DNA of 64,000 bases from Streptomyces curacoi. GTDB taxonomy: Bacteria; Actinomycetota; Actinomycetes; Streptomycetales; Streptomycetaceae. Of this stretch, positions 17,704-26,704 are shown one piece after another (the stretch's first letter is position 1; each line of letters starts with the position of its first letter). Under the pieces are notes generated by a model, which was given only the letters and a program-made list of their open reading frames with translations, was not told the origin of the DNA and made no database searches. Where the stretch lies: the NCBI RefSeq assembly GCF_001513975.1, contig NZ_KQ947984.1, positions 1,057,338-1,121,337 on the forward strand. The letters run 5' to 3'. The translations under genes were made by a program, and so were the position numbers.

Positions 17704-18019
17704 TTGCGGAACGTCCACCTCAGGGCGACGTCTGCAACGGGGCGTTCCCCCCGTTTTCGGCCGGGGGTCCGGGGGTTGCCCCCCGGGGCAATGCAGCGCG
17801 GAACGTCCACCTCAGGGCGACGTCCACAACGGGGCGTTCCCCCCGTTCTCGGCCAGGGATCCGGGGGTCACCCCCCGGGGCAATGCAGCGCGGAACGTCC
17901 ACCTCAGGGCGACGTCCACAACGGGGCGTTCCCCCCGTTCTCGGCCAGGGATCCGGGGGTCACCCCCCGGGGCAATGCAGCGCGGAACGTCCACCTCAGG
18001 GCGACGTCCACAACGGGGC
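17704..18019. repeat. 92-bp tandem repeat (about 3.4 copies)
   Basis: The landmark GGAACGTCCACCTCAGGGCG begins at 17708, 17800, 17892 and 17984, an exact 92-bp period. Copies two and three are almost identical and copy one is slightly diverged. Each unit contains GGGGCGTTCCCCCCG and the strong inverted repeat CCGGGGGTCACCCCCCGG. 92 is not a multiple of 3, and reading frames through it are repeat artefacts. It fills most of the 445-base gap between the 17610 gene and the proB stop. Confidence 0.9.
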
Positions 18020-18055
18020 GCCCCCTCCGCTTCGGGCGCCGCCGCCCAGCCGCAC

Positions 18056-19183
18056 TCAGGGATGCAGGATCACCAAGTCGTCCCGGTGGACAACCTCACG
18101 CTCGTACTCCGCCCCCAGTTCCCGCGCCAGTTCCCGGGTCGACCGGCCCAGCAGCTGCGGGATCTCCTTGGCGTCGAAGTTGACGAGCCCACGGGCGACG
18201 GCACGCCCCCGGGTGTCCCGCAGTTCGACCGGGTCGCCCGCGCTGAACTCCCCTTCGACGGCGGCGATCCCGGCCGGCAGCAGTGACTTGCGGCGCTCCA
18301 CGACCGCCCGTACCGCGCCGTCGTCCAGCGTCAGGGAGCCCTGCGGGGTGGACGCGTGCTGCAGCCACAGCAGCCGGTCGGCGGAGCGCTTGCCGGTGGC
18401 GTGGAAGTAGGTGCCGGTGTCGCCCCCCGAGAGGGCCTCGGCGGCGTGGATCGCGCTGGTGAGGACGACCGGGATACCCGCGGCGGCCGCGATCCGGGCC
18501 GCCTCGACCTTGGTGACCATGCCACCGGTGCCGACGCCGGCCTTGCCCGCGCTGCCGATCTCGATCCCCGCCAGGTCTGACGGCCCCCGCACCTCCGCTA
18601 TCCGCGAGGTGCCGGGCCTGCTGGGGTCGCCGTCGTACACGCCGTCCACGTCGGACAGCAGCACCAGGAGATCCGCCCGTACAAGATGAGCCACCAGGGC
18701 GGCGAGGCGGTCGTTGTCGCCGAAGCGGATCTCGTCCGTGGCGACGGTGTCGTTCTCGTTGACGACCGGGAACGCGCCCATCGCGAGGAGCTTGTCGAGG
18801 GTGCGCGAGGCGTTGCGGTGGTGGGCGCGGCGGCTCATGTCGTCGCTGGTCAGCAGCACCTGCCCGACGCGGACGCCGTAGCGGGCGAAGGAGGCGGTGT
18901 AGCGGGCGACGAGGAGGCCCTGCCCGACGCTGGCGGCGGCCTGCTGGCGGGCCAGGTCCTTGGGGCGGCGGCGCAGGCCCAGCGGGGCGAGGCCGGCGGC
19001 GATGGCGCCGGAGGAGACGAGGACGATCTCCCTCTCCCCACCGCTGCGGCTCTTGGCGAGGACGTCGACGAGCGCGTCCACGCGGTCGGCGTCCAGGCCG
19101 CCCGACGCGGTGGTCAGCGACGAGGACCCCACCTTCACGACGATCCTGCGGGCCTCGCCCACGGCCTGCCTTGCCCCTGCCAC
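18056..19183 (-). CDS. proB: glutamate 5-kinase
   Basis: A 375-residue ProB. It phosphorylates glutamate in the first, proline-feedback-inhibited step of proline synthesis. The amino-acid kinase domain has RIVVKVGSSSL at the N-terminus, IVLVSSGAIAAG, PVVNENDTVATDEI and LLSDVDGVYDGDP. A C-terminal PUA domain follows (about 280-375, GSLTLDDGAVRAV...). I chose GTG 19183, which follows GGGGAAAGAG. The frame is open to a TTG at 19228, but a -10-like TAGATT overlaps that codon, so the transcript starts after it. Confidence 0.95.
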   Translation of the reverse strand: MAGARQAVGEARRIVVKVGSSSLTTASGGLDADRVDALVDVLAKSRSGGEREIVLVSSGAIAAGLAPLGLRRRPKDLARQQAAASVGQGLLVARYTASFARYGVRVGQVLLTSDDMSRRAHHRNASRTLDKLLAMGAFPVVNENDTVATDEIRFGDNDRLAALVAHLVRADLLVLLSDVDGVYDGDPSRPGTSRIAEVRGPSDLAGIEIGSAGKAGVGTGGMVTKVEAARIAAAAGIPVVLTSAIHAAEALSGGDTGTYFHATGKRSADRLLWLQHASTPQGSLTLDDGAVRAVVERRKSLLPAGIAAVEGEFSAGDPVELRDTRGRAVARGLVNFDAKEIPQLLGRSTRELARELGAEYEREVVHRDDLVILHP

Positions 19184-19289
19184 CTGTGCTCTTTCCCCTC
19201 GCGCGCGTCCGGTTCCCCTGTCCGGCAATCTACGCGAAGCGGCTCGGGCGGCGCGCGCGCATTCCAGCCCCCGGACGGGCAGGGCGTAG

Positions 19290-19405
19290 CAGTTTGTTCA
19301 CGCTTCGCATACGGCAAAAAGGTTGCGTTGGTTGCCTATAGAAAACAAAGACCACGCAAACATAATTTGAACCCTGTGCCACACAATGCTCACCAGGCTT
19401 CCCGC
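19290..19405. promoter_or_regulatory. AT-rich regulatory region upstream of the glycopolymer locus
   Basis: About 115 bases with strikingly low GC for this genome (for example GGCAAAAAGG, CTATAGAAAACAAAG, CAAACATAATTTGAA). TATAGA (19337-19342) and CATAAT (19361-19366) are possible -10 elements. This looks like the control region of the plus-strand pyruvyl transferase gene and marks the left edge of the accessory locus. Confidence 0.4.
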
Positions 19406-20785
19406 GTGAAGCGCGTCCTCCTGCGTTCGGGAAAGAGTCCCTACGACGTCGTCTCCATCGAGGAGGCCCTGCACAGGGACGTCATCGCCACCAACTCCGG
19501 CAACCTGATCTTCAGTGACGCCACCCACAAGATCCTCGAAACCCCGCGCACGGAGGTCGTCTCGAACGGCATCCGCACCGACGTCTCGGCGGCGGGCCGG
19601 ATCAACGAGGAGTACGACGCCTTCGTCGTGCCGCTCGCCAACGCGTTCCGGCCATCGTTCGAGGCGCAGTTGAAGCGATTGACGCGGCTGATCGGCAAGT
19701 TGCGCATACCCGTGGTCGTCGTGGGGGTCGGCGCCCAGGCCGGGCTCGGCTACAACGCGGCGCGTCTGAAGGGCATCGAGCCCGTGGTGCGCGAGTTCGT
19801 CTCGGCCGTGCTCGACCGCAGCGCCTCGATCGGGGTGCGCGGCGAGTTCACCGAGAAGTACCTGAAGGACCTGGGGTTCCGGGACGTCGAGGTCATCGGC
19901 TGTCCGTCGCTGTTCCTGTACGGCAAGGACCTCACCGTCACCAAGCGGGAGCCGGCCCTCGGCCCCGGCTCCCGGATCGCGGTCAACGGCTCGCACAGCG
20001 CGGTGAGGTCCCAGGGCCTGGACCGGGTCATCACCCGCGCCCACGCGCGCTATCCGTACCTGCGGTTCATCGGCCAGAACCTCAGCGACGCACGGCAGCT
20101 GCACTGGCGGGACCTGTCCGACCCGAACGGCCGGGTGACGGCGATGCCGACCCACCCCGATCACCCGATGTACCGGGAGGACAAGGTCCGCGTCTACATC
20201 GACCCGGTCACCTGGATCGACGACCTGCGCACCTTCGACTTCTCCTTCGGCTCCCGCATCCACGGCAACATCGCCGCGCTGCTCGCGGGCACGCCGGCGA
20301 CCGTGCTGTGCGGCGACTCGCGCACGCTGGAGCTGTGCCGCTACTTCGACATCCCGCACCGCAGGATCGACAAGCTGCCCGAGGACCTGGACCCGGCACA
20401 GCTCTACGAAGAGGCCGATTTCGGCGCCCTGATGGGCAGCCATCAGGAGCGGTTCGAGCGGTTCACGGCGTTCCTGGACCACAACGGCCTGGAGAACACG
20501 TTCACGCACGGCGACGGCGGCGCCGCCTTCGAGGAGCGCATGCGCTCGTTGAGCTTCCCGGCGGGCATCCGCCCCTGGAACGACGCCGACCTCGCCTCGC
20601 TCACCACCCGGTTCGGCTGGCTGCAGAGCCGTATCAGCGAACTGGCCACGGACAACGACCGGTTGAAGCGGGAACTGACCCGCGCCACCGATTCGGGCAC
20701 GGCACTGCCGGCGTCCGTGTACCGGCGCGCACGCCGTGTGGTGGGGCGCCCCATCCGCCGGGCGCTCCAGTCGGGACGGCAGTAG
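19406..20785 (+). CDS. polysaccharide pyruvyl transferase family protein
   Basis: A 459-residue cytoplasmic protein of the polysaccharide pyruvyl transferase family (PF04230 type), which puts pyruvate ketals from PEP onto sugar residues of wall and capsule polymers. Family-like features are VVVVGVGAQAG, a GVRGEFTEKYLKDLG element, and FSFGSRIHGNIAALLAGTPA, whose GSRxHG matches the family's conserved basic-His motif. Residues about 410-435 (LQSRISELATDNDRLKREL) form a coiled coil. GTG 19406 is preferred; an in-frame GTG at 19376 sits 10 codons upstream, just behind a CATAAT box, and is possible. It heads the glycopolymer locus and is followed by a TagF-like gene. Confidence 0.75.
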   Translation: MKRVLLRSGKSPYDVVSIEEALHRDVIATNSGNLIFSDATHKILETPRTEVVSNGIRTDVSAAGRINEEYDAFVVPLANAFRPSFEAQLKRLTRLIGKLRIPVVVVGVGAQAGLGYNAARLKGIEPVVREFVSAVLDRSASIGVRGEFTEKYLKDLGFRDVEVIGCPSLFLYGKDLTVTKREPALGPGSRIAVNGSHSAVRSQGLDRVITRAHARYPYLRFIGQNLSDARQLHWRDLSDPNGRVTAMPTHPDHPMYREDKVRVYIDPVTWIDDLRTFDFSFGSRIHGNIAALLAGTPATVLCGDSRTLELCRYFDIPHRRIDKLPEDLDPAQLYEEADFGALMGSHQERFERFTAFLDHNGLENTFTHGDGGAAFEERMRSLSFPAGIRPWNDADLASLTTRFGWLQSRISELATDNDRLKRELTRATDSGTALPASVYRRARRVVGRPIRRALQSGRQ

Positions 20786-20824
20786 CGGGGCTCCTGAGCG
20801 GTGCGCTTCGGCAGCCCCCCCCCC

Positions 20825-20900
20825 GCCCCCCAGGGGCGCGGGGCTGGGGTGATGTGCGGCTCCGCCGCGATGGGCCGCGACCAGCCACGATGGCGCGGCG
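20825..20900. repeat. dispersed intergenic repeat, second family
   Basis: CCAGGGGCGCGGGGCTGGGG followed by GATGTGCGGCTCCGCCGCGATGG and CGCGACCAGCC. A matching copy in opposite orientation lies at 60003-60070. I recall this element as widespread between Streptomyces genes. GCGGCTCCGCCGC forms a short hairpin. Confidence 0.65.
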
Positions 20901-21016
20901 GACGGCCGACGGCACAGGGCGCCACTCCGGGCGGAGCGCCATGTGCGTGTCGTCTGCAGGTCGGCGCGCGTTAACCCGGTCGCACCAGTCCCGCGCCGAC
21001 CTTGGAGTGACCGCAG

Positions 21017-23062
21017 TTGCCCACACCCCTGTCCCGCATCCCGGCGAGAGCGCTCGTCACGGCTCTCCTGGCCGCCGCCTTCGGCGCCCAGGCCGTGGCG
21101 GCGCTGCGCCCGCACGTCCCGCTGCTGCTGGCGGCGACGGTCACCTCCCTGGCCGTCGAGGGCGTGCTGTACCGCTGGCAGCGCGGCATGCTGTCCGTGT
21201 TCGCCAAGTCGCACGCGGACATCACCGTGCGGCATGTGCTGCGGGACCTGCTGCTGGTGGTGGGTCTGCTGCGGCTCGGCGAGCAGCAGCGGGAGACGCT
21301 GTACGCCCCGCTGGTCGCGGGCCTGCTCGCCTTCTACGCGCTGCACTGCGTGATCCAGGCGCTCTCGGTCCTGGTCCGGCGCACCCGCACCCTGCCGGTG
21401 ATCACCCGTAACATCGACGCCTCCGCCCTGCGCCTGTCCCCCGCCCCGCCCCTGCTGCTGCGCCGCCCCGGCCACCGTCTGCTGGTCTTCGGCCTCCCGG
21501 CGACGGGGGGCCTGCTGGCCACGGCCGCCATCGACGACCCCCGCTGCGCCGCGCTCGGCATCGCGCTCTCCCTGGGGCTGGCCCTGCTGGGCCTGTACGA
21601 CCTTCTCGTACGGCTGCTGCCGAGCCGTCGTCCGGCGGGCGAGCGGGAGGCGCTGGAGTGGCTCGACGCCTGGCTGGCCAAGTACCGGCCGACGGTCGGG
21701 CTGTACTTCTCCGGCGGGGCGTCCTCGGCGTACCAGGCGAACATGTGGCTGGAGCCGCTCGCCGAGCTGGAGGGCCGTCCGCTGATCGTGCTGCGCGAGC
21801 GGTTCATGGTGCAGAAGATCGCGCCGACCGACGTCCCGATCCTGTGCCTGCCGAAGGTCTCCACGCTGATGCGGCTGGAGCAGTCCACGCTCCAGGTCCT
21901 CATCCACCCCGCCAACTCCGGCAAGACCTCCCAGGTGCTGCGCATCCCCACGCTCAAGCACACCTTCGTCAACCACGGGGAGAGCGACAAGCTGTCGTCC
22001 TGCAACCCGTACGCGAAGGCCTACGACGAGGTGTGGGTGGCCGGTCCGGCGGCGCGGGAGCGGTACGCGATGGCCGAGGTCGGCGTGGAGGACAAGGACG
22101 TGGTGGAGATCGGCCGCCCGCAGCTGGACGCCGTACGGCCGTACTCGGGTCCGCCGGCCGGCGCGTGCACGACGGTTCTGTACGCGCCGACCTGGGAGGG
22201 CTGGGACGGCAACCCCGGCAACACCTCGGTCATCGAGGCCGGCGAGAACCTCGTACGGGCGCTGCTCGCGGACCCGGGCGTGCGGCTGCTGTACAAGCCG
22301 CATCCGCTGACCGGGTCGGTGGATCCGCGAGCGGGGGCGGCCGATCTGCGCATCCGCGAGCTGATCAGGGCCGCGAACCGGGAGCGGACGGGAGAGCGAC
22401 CGCGCGACACCGGTGAGCTCGCCCTTCGTACCCGCGAGCTGGACCGCCTCACCACGACCGACGTCCGGGCGAGCGCCGATCAGCTGGAGCGGATGATGCT
22501 GCAGGCGGCGCCCGAGCCGGGCCGGGCGCAGGCGGTGGCGCGTGCCATGGCCGCCTGGGAGGAGGCGTACTGGGCCTCGCTGCCGGAGTGGGAGCACCAG
22601 GTCGTCATGGATGCCCGGCCCACGCTGTACGCCTGCTTCAACCGGGCCGATCTGCTCATCAGCGATGTGTCGAGCGTGATCAGCGACTTTCTGGCGAGCG
22701 GGAAGCCGTACGCCGTGGCGAACACCAGCGGCCTCGCGGAGGACGTGTTCCGCAAGGCCTTCCCGACCGTGCGCGCGGCGACCGTGCTGACGCCGGACGC
22801 GGCCGGGGTGCCGGAACTGCTGGAGACGGTGCGGCACCCCGAGCGGGACCGACTGGTCGAGGCCCGGGTGGAGTTGAAGCGCCACCTGCTGGGTCCTGAC
22901 GAGCCGCCGTCACAGGTGCGCTTCAACGAGGCCGTGCAGGCGCTGTGTTCGGCGGCCCGGGAGCACCGGGTGCGGATGGAGGAGCGGCTGGCGGCGGAGA
23001 TCCCCGAGATCCCGGACCAGCGCCGGTCCCTCACGCCGCAGCAGCCCGCCCGCCCGGTGTAG
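21017..23062 (+). CDS. TagF-like poly(glycerol/ribitol phosphate) polymerase 1
   Basis: A 681-residue protein. Residues 1-200 hold about six hydrophobic segments. The C-terminal domain (about 215-640) belongs to the CDP-glycerol glycerophosphotransferase family (TagF/TarL). Motifs: LYFSGGASSAYQANMWLE, FVNHGESDKLSS (the HG motif), a YAPTWEGWDGNPGNTS loop, LLYKPHP, and LISDVSSVISDFLASGKPYA, equivalent to the SDYSS motif. It should polymerise polyol phosphate onto a lipid carrier at the membrane. TTG start at 21017 with GGAGTGA 6 bases upstream. Its 3' end overlaps the converging glycosyltransferase gene by 32 bases. A paralog with the same architecture is at 24476-26587. Confidence 0.8.
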   Translation: MPTPLSRIPARALVTALLAAAFGAQAVAALRPHVPLLLAATVTSLAVEGVLYRWQRGMLSVFAKSHADITVRHVLRDLLLVVGLLRLGEQQRETLYAPLVAGLLAFYALHCVIQALSVLVRRTRTLPVITRNIDASALRLSPAPPLLLRRPGHRLLVFGLPATGGLLATAAIDDPRCAALGIALSLGLALLGLYDLLVRLLPSRRPAGEREALEWLDAWLAKYRPTVGLYFSGGASSAYQANMWLEPLAELEGRPLIVLRERFMVQKIAPTDVPILCLPKVSTLMRLEQSTLQVLIHPANSGKTSQVLRIPTLKHTFVNHGESDKLSSCNPYAKAYDEVWVAGPAARERYAMAEVGVEDKDVVEIGRPQLDAVRPYSGPPAGACTTVLYAPTWEGWDGNPGNTSVIEAGENLVRALLADPGVRLLYKPHPLTGSVDPRAGAADLRIRELIRAANRERTGERPRDTGELALRTRELDRLTTTDVRASADQLERMMLQAAPEPGRAQAVARAMAAWEEAYWASLPEWEHQVVMDARPTLYACFNRADLLISDVSSVISDFLASGKPYAVANTSGLAEDVFRKAFPTVRAATVLTPDAAGVPELLETVRHPERDRLVEARVELKRHLLGPDEPPSQVRFNEAVQALCSAAREHRVRMEERLAAEIPEIPDQRRSLTPQQPARPV

Positions 23063-24254
23063 CCCCGCCCGAGCGCAGCACCCGGCGCGCCTTGCGCACC
23101 GCCCGCCGCAGGAACGAGTCCACGCCGCCCTCGCGGTAGCCGGGGAAGGCGCGGGCCTCGCGCGGTTCGGCGAGGTACACGGAGTCGGGTATCCCCGCCG
23201 CGGCGTCCCGGAAGTGCGGGTAGGCGAGGTAGACACGGCGGCCCTTCCTCTCCAGGAGGGCCGCCGGCTGCTTCTTGGCCTTGATGAACTGCACGACGGG
23301 CAGCAGGAGTTCGGGGCGCTGTTCGGCGACCAGGTGCAGCCGCAGGCGCTCCTCGACCTTGAGGCGGCGGGCGACACCCGGGGTCCAGTGGGCGTCCATC
23401 AGGGGCTTCGCCAGTTCCAGCTTGTGCTGCCGGACCTTCTCGCTGTCCTTGGCGTACTTGGGCCCGAACTGCGGCAGCAGGGTGATGAGGAAGGGGCGGA
23501 CCATGAGCAGGTCGCGCCGCTCTCCCGCGGGGACGAGCTCGGATATCAGGTTCATCAGGGCGCGCGCGGAGTCGAAGCGGAGGGTGTAACCACCGCTCTT
23601 CGTCACATGCTTGCCGTCGTCGCGGCCCACCAGGTAGTAGCAGGTGTAGTCGGCGATCACGGATACGCCGTCGGCCCGCAGATAGGCCTCCATCGTGAAC
23701 AGCGCGTCCTCGCCGGTCCACAGGGACTCGTCGAAGCGCATGTTGTGCCGGGTCAGCAGCTCACGGCGGAAGAGTTTCTGCGCGCTCAGCGTGAACTTGA
23801 TGTTGGAGGAGAAGACGTCGGTCCTCTCCAGCGTCCTGCCCCACATCGACTTGGGCGCGGTGCGGTTGACGCCCTCGACCCGGCCGAGCACCACGTCGGT
23901 GCCGTTCTTGTCGGCCATCGCGACCATGCGCTCCAGGGCCTCGGGGCCCAGCCGGTCGTCGGCGTCCAGGAAGAAGACGTAACGCCCGGCCGCCTTGCCC
24001 AGACCGACGTTACGGGGGCCGCTGGGGCCGCCGGAGTTCTCCTGCCGGATCACGGTCACCGGCATTGGGGCGCGGGCCGCGAACTCCTCCAGGCACTCCC
24101 CCGTGCCGTCCGTCGAACCGTCGTCGACGGCGATGACCTCGATGCGTTCCGGGTCGATGGTCTGTGCCTCGACGGACGCCAGGCACTCGACCAGGTACGG
24201 CATCGCTTCGTACGCCCCGATGATCACAGTCACATCAGGCTGCGTGACGGTCAC
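23031..24254 (-). CDS. family 2 glycosyltransferase
   Basis: A 407-residue GT-A fold, GT2-family transferase. It has DVTVIIGAYEAMPYLVECL at the N-terminus, AVDDGSTDGTGE, and the metal-binding DxD as FFLDADDR. The C-terminal half (about 240-400) is a separate domain ending in an Arg/Ala-rich tail. It probably adds a sugar to the wall polymer made by the flanking TagF-like enzymes. GTG start at 24254 with AAGGGGGAA upstream. It is tail-to-tail with polymerase 1, overlapping by 32 bases. Confidence 0.85.
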   Translation of the reverse strand: MTVTQPDVTVIIGAYEAMPYLVECLASVEAQTIDPERIEVIAVDDGSTDGTGECLEEFAARAPMPVTVIRQENSGGPSGPRNVGLGKAAGRYVFFLDADDRLGPEALERMVAMADKNGTDVVLGRVEGVNRTAPKSMWGRTLERTDVFSSNIKFTLSAQKLFRRELLTRHNMRFDESLWTGEDALFTMEAYLRADGVSVIADYTCYYLVGRDDGKHVTKSGGYTLRFDSARALMNLISELVPAGERRDLLMVRPFLITLLPQFGPKYAKDSEKVRQHKLELAKPLMDAHWTPGVARRLKVEERLRLHLVAEQRPELLLPVVQFIKAKKQPAALLERKGRRVYLAYPHFRDAAAGIPDSVYLAEPREARAFPGYREGGVDSFLRRAVRKARRVLRSGGATPGGRAAAA

Positions 24255-24422
24255 GTTTCCCCCTTGTCAACGGGAAATTTCCCCCGTATCGCCTCATTCA
24301 CTACCTAGTAGACGACTGGGCCATGCAAGCGGTTGCCTCACGCCCCTGCTTTTGTGACCCAGCACACAGAGCGAGTTGACATGGACTCAGGCTATTCGGG
24401 AAACGTAAGAGGCCCACTAGAA

Positions 24423-24464
24423 ACGGCGCGGCCCCCGAGGATCACTCCTCGGGGGCCGCGCCGT
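24423..24464 (-). terminator. terminator behind polymerase 2
   Basis: ACGGCGCGGCCCCCGAGGA and its exact complement form a 19-bp perfect stem with a TCAC loop, 11 bases after the stop codon. On the minus strand TTTCTAG follows. Confidence 0.85.
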
Positions 24465-24475
24465 GAGTCCGCAGG

Positions 24476-26587
24476 TCAGGCCGGCACATCGTCCCCGGCT
24501 GCCGCCACCCGCTGCCCGGGTACGGTCGCCGGCACTGCCTCGGCGGCTCCGGCCGCCGTCCGTGACTCCTGGCCGACGTTGCGCGTCTCGGCCTTGATCG
24601 CGAGGTTCGCCACCGCGGTGTTGAACTGCTCGATGGACGTCGGCTCGTCCGGGCCGAGCAGGTACCGCTTGAGGTCCTTGCGGTCCTCGGCCAGCGGGTC
24701 GGCCGACGGGTCGCGTACGGCGTCCAGCAGCTCGCCCAGCTCGGCCGCGCTGTTGGACAGGATCGTCGCGGCACGCACCGCCGTGTTCTGCCGCTTGAAC
24801 TCCTCCACACCCAGCTCGGCGGAGTCCGTGACGGCGTACGGCTTGCCGCTGGCGATGAAGTCGGAGACCACGCTGGAGATGTCGGAGACCATCGCGTCGG
24901 AGACGTTGAAGCAGTCGTACAGGCGCGGCTCGGCACCCGTGATGACACGGTGCTCGTGGCTGCCGAAGGAGCGCCAGTAGGCGTCGTTCCACTCGGCGCG
25001 CAGCCGGGCGATCTCCTCGTGCCTGGCGAGGTCGACCAGGCCGTCCCGGGTGGCCACGGCCTCGTCGCCGGCGCCGTTGCCCTTGCCGCCCTTGACCTTG
25101 CCGGACAGCTCGGCGAGCCGGGCCTCGATACGGGCGAGCTCCGCCTTGGCGGCGGCCTGCGCGGCGGTGTCGGCCTGGAAGCGCGGGTCGGCGGCGCGCT
25201 CGGCGGCGGCCTGCTCGACCAGGGCGGTGATCCGCTTGTGCGCGGCGCCGGCCTCCTTGCTGACGGTGCCGGTGAAGGGGTGCGGCTTGTACAGGACGCG
25301 GACCGGCGGGTCGGCCTGCACCAGCTTGCTCACGATGTTCTCACCGGCCAGCACGATCGAGGTGTTGCCGGGGTTGCCGTCCCAGCCCTCCCAGGTCGGC
25401 GCGTAGAGCACGGTCGGGATACGTCCCTCCGGCACGCCCTGCCGGCTCTGGATGGGCGCAAGCTGCGGGCGGCCGACCTCCACGATGTCCTCGTCGCGGA
25501 CGCCGACGTCGGCGATGGCGTAGCGGTCGCGGCCCGCGCGGCCGGCGGTCCACACCTCGTCGTAGACCTTGCTGTACGGGTTGACACTGGCCAGCTTGTC
25601 GCTGTCTCCGTGGCCGATGAAGACGTGCTTCATGGTCGGGACGCGCAGCAGGTGGATGTTCTTGCCGACGTTCGCCGCGTACAGCGCGACCCGCACGTTG
25701 GACAGGTCCATGTTCATCAGGTGCACCCCTCCGGGCACGCAGATGACGGGGACCGTGGTGGGCGCCAGGTTGTTCAGGATGACCCGCTCGCGCAGGATGA
25801 TCAGCGGCTTGGAGTCCAGCTTCTCCATGGTCTCCAGCCACATGTTGACCTGGTAGGCGGAGTCCTTGGAGCCGGAGAAGTACAGCACCGTCTCGGGCCG
25901 GTACTCGGCCAGCCAGTCGTCGACGGCGGCCAGGACGGTCTCCGCGTTCGGCGGGATCTTCCGGCCGCGGACGTACGGCATGAGCGCCAGCACGTACAGG
26001 CAGCCCAGGCCCACCGTGAGGCCGATGCCGACGAAGCCGGCGACGGCCGACTCCAGGACGGCGGAGACGAGGATGCCGATGACGGCCGCGAGGTCGAGGT
26101 GCAGCATCTTCTCGGCGGAGCGGTGCAGCAGCCTCCGCGGCGGGGCGTCCGGGATGCGGATGCGCGAGGCGAGGTCGACGTTGCGGGTGGCGACCGGCAT
26201 ACGGCGGCGGTTGCGGATCAGGGTGACCAGCGCGCCGTGCGGGGCCTGGAGGCCGTAGAACGCTATGAAGCAGGCGATCGCGCCGTAGTAGATCAGGTCG
26301 TCCGCGAGGCCGAGCCGGGCCAGCAGCAGGATCAGCAGCAGCTGTCTGATCAGGAAACGGATCGACAGACCGGCCCGGACCTTGCTGAGGCGGTTGACCA
26401 GATAGCTGCCCTTGCGGTGCAGATAGTGGTCCGCCAGGTACGTCACGGCGGCCGCGGCCGCGAAGGCGGGAACGCTCGGGACGAGCGCGGCCAGCATGAG
26501 CGCCGGGAAGCCCAGGATCATGAGGGCCGCCGCGGCCAGCTCGGCCGGGCTGCCCACCCGGGCGACGCGAATAGCGGTGGATATCAC
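24476..26587 (-). CDS. TagF-like poly(glycerol/ribitol phosphate) polymerase 2
   Basis: A 703-residue paralog of polymerase 1 with the same plan: several membrane segments in residues 1-210, then a CDP-glycerol glycerophosphotransferase domain. Motifs are LYFSGSKDSAYQVNMWLE, FIGHGDSDKLASVNPYSKVY, YAPTWEGWDGNPGNTS, VLYKPHP and VSDISSVVSDFIASGKPYAV. A lysine/alanine-rich coiled insertion (about residues 455-520) is longer than in paralog 1. GTG start at 26587. It lies just downstream of the fused CDP-ribitol synthase gene, so CDP-ribitol is the likely donor. Confidence 0.82.
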   Translation of the reverse strand: MISTAIRVARVGSPAELAAAALMILGFPALMLAALVPSVPAFAAAAAVTYLADHYLHRKGSYLVNRLSKVRAGLSIRFLIRQLLLILLLARLGLADDLIYYGAIACFIAFYGLQAPHGALVTLIRNRRRMPVATRNVDLASRIRIPDAPPRRLLHRSAEKMLHLDLAAVIGILVSAVLESAVAGFVGIGLTVGLGCLYVLALMPYVRGRKIPPNAETVLAAVDDWLAEYRPETVLYFSGSKDSAYQVNMWLETMEKLDSKPLIILRERVILNNLAPTTVPVICVPGGVHLMNMDLSNVRVALYAANVGKNIHLLRVPTMKHVFIGHGDSDKLASVNPYSKVYDEVWTAGRAGRDRYAIADVGVRDEDIVEVGRPQLAPIQSRQGVPEGRIPTVLYAPTWEGWDGNPGNTSIVLAGENIVSKLVQADPPVRVLYKPHPFTGTVSKEAGAAHKRITALVEQAAAERAADPRFQADTAAQAAAKAELARIEARLAELSGKVKGGKGNGAGDEAVATRDGLVDLARHEEIARLRAEWNDAYWRSFGSHEHRVITGAEPRLYDCFNVSDAMVSDISSVVSDFIASGKPYAVTDSAELGVEEFKRQNTAVRAATILSNSAAELGELLDAVRDPSADPLAEDRKDLKRYLLGPDEPTSIEQFNTAVANLAIKAETRNVGQESRTAAGAAEAVPATVPGQRVAAAGDDVPA

Positions 26588-26632
26588 GGAGAACCTGCTC
26601 AGGGGGAGGGGCCGGTCTGAAGAAGGAAGGAC

Positions 26633-26679
26633 TCAGGCCCCTGTGAATTCTTCGTGACCGAAGAATCGCAGAGGCCTGA
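26633..26679 (-). promoter_or_regulatory. stem-loop between CDP-ribitol synthase and polymerase 2
   Basis: ATTCTTCG-tgac-CGAAGAAT (8 bp) is nested in TCAGGCC/GGCCTGA. It sits in the 117-base gap between the two genes and could be a partial terminator or mRNA-stability element. There is no long U tract. Confidence 0.5.
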
Positions 26680-26704
26680 ATTCCATAAGGCTATTAACTG
26701 TTGA

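Noticed and set aside
13221..18019. CRISPR array
   Set aside because: The tandem units are contiguous 92- or 110-bp repeats without unique spacers, and no cas genes occur in the window.
17883..18410. Plus-strand and minus-strand frames through the 92-bp repeat
   Set aside because: The period is not a multiple of three and the products are repeats of the repeat DNA; no ribosome site.
19298..22885. 1,195-codon minus-strand frame opposite the pyruvyl transferase and polymerase 1
   Set aside because: Arg/Gly/His-rich composition, no motif, and no coding-type third-position GC pattern; the plus-strand genes have clear family motifs.
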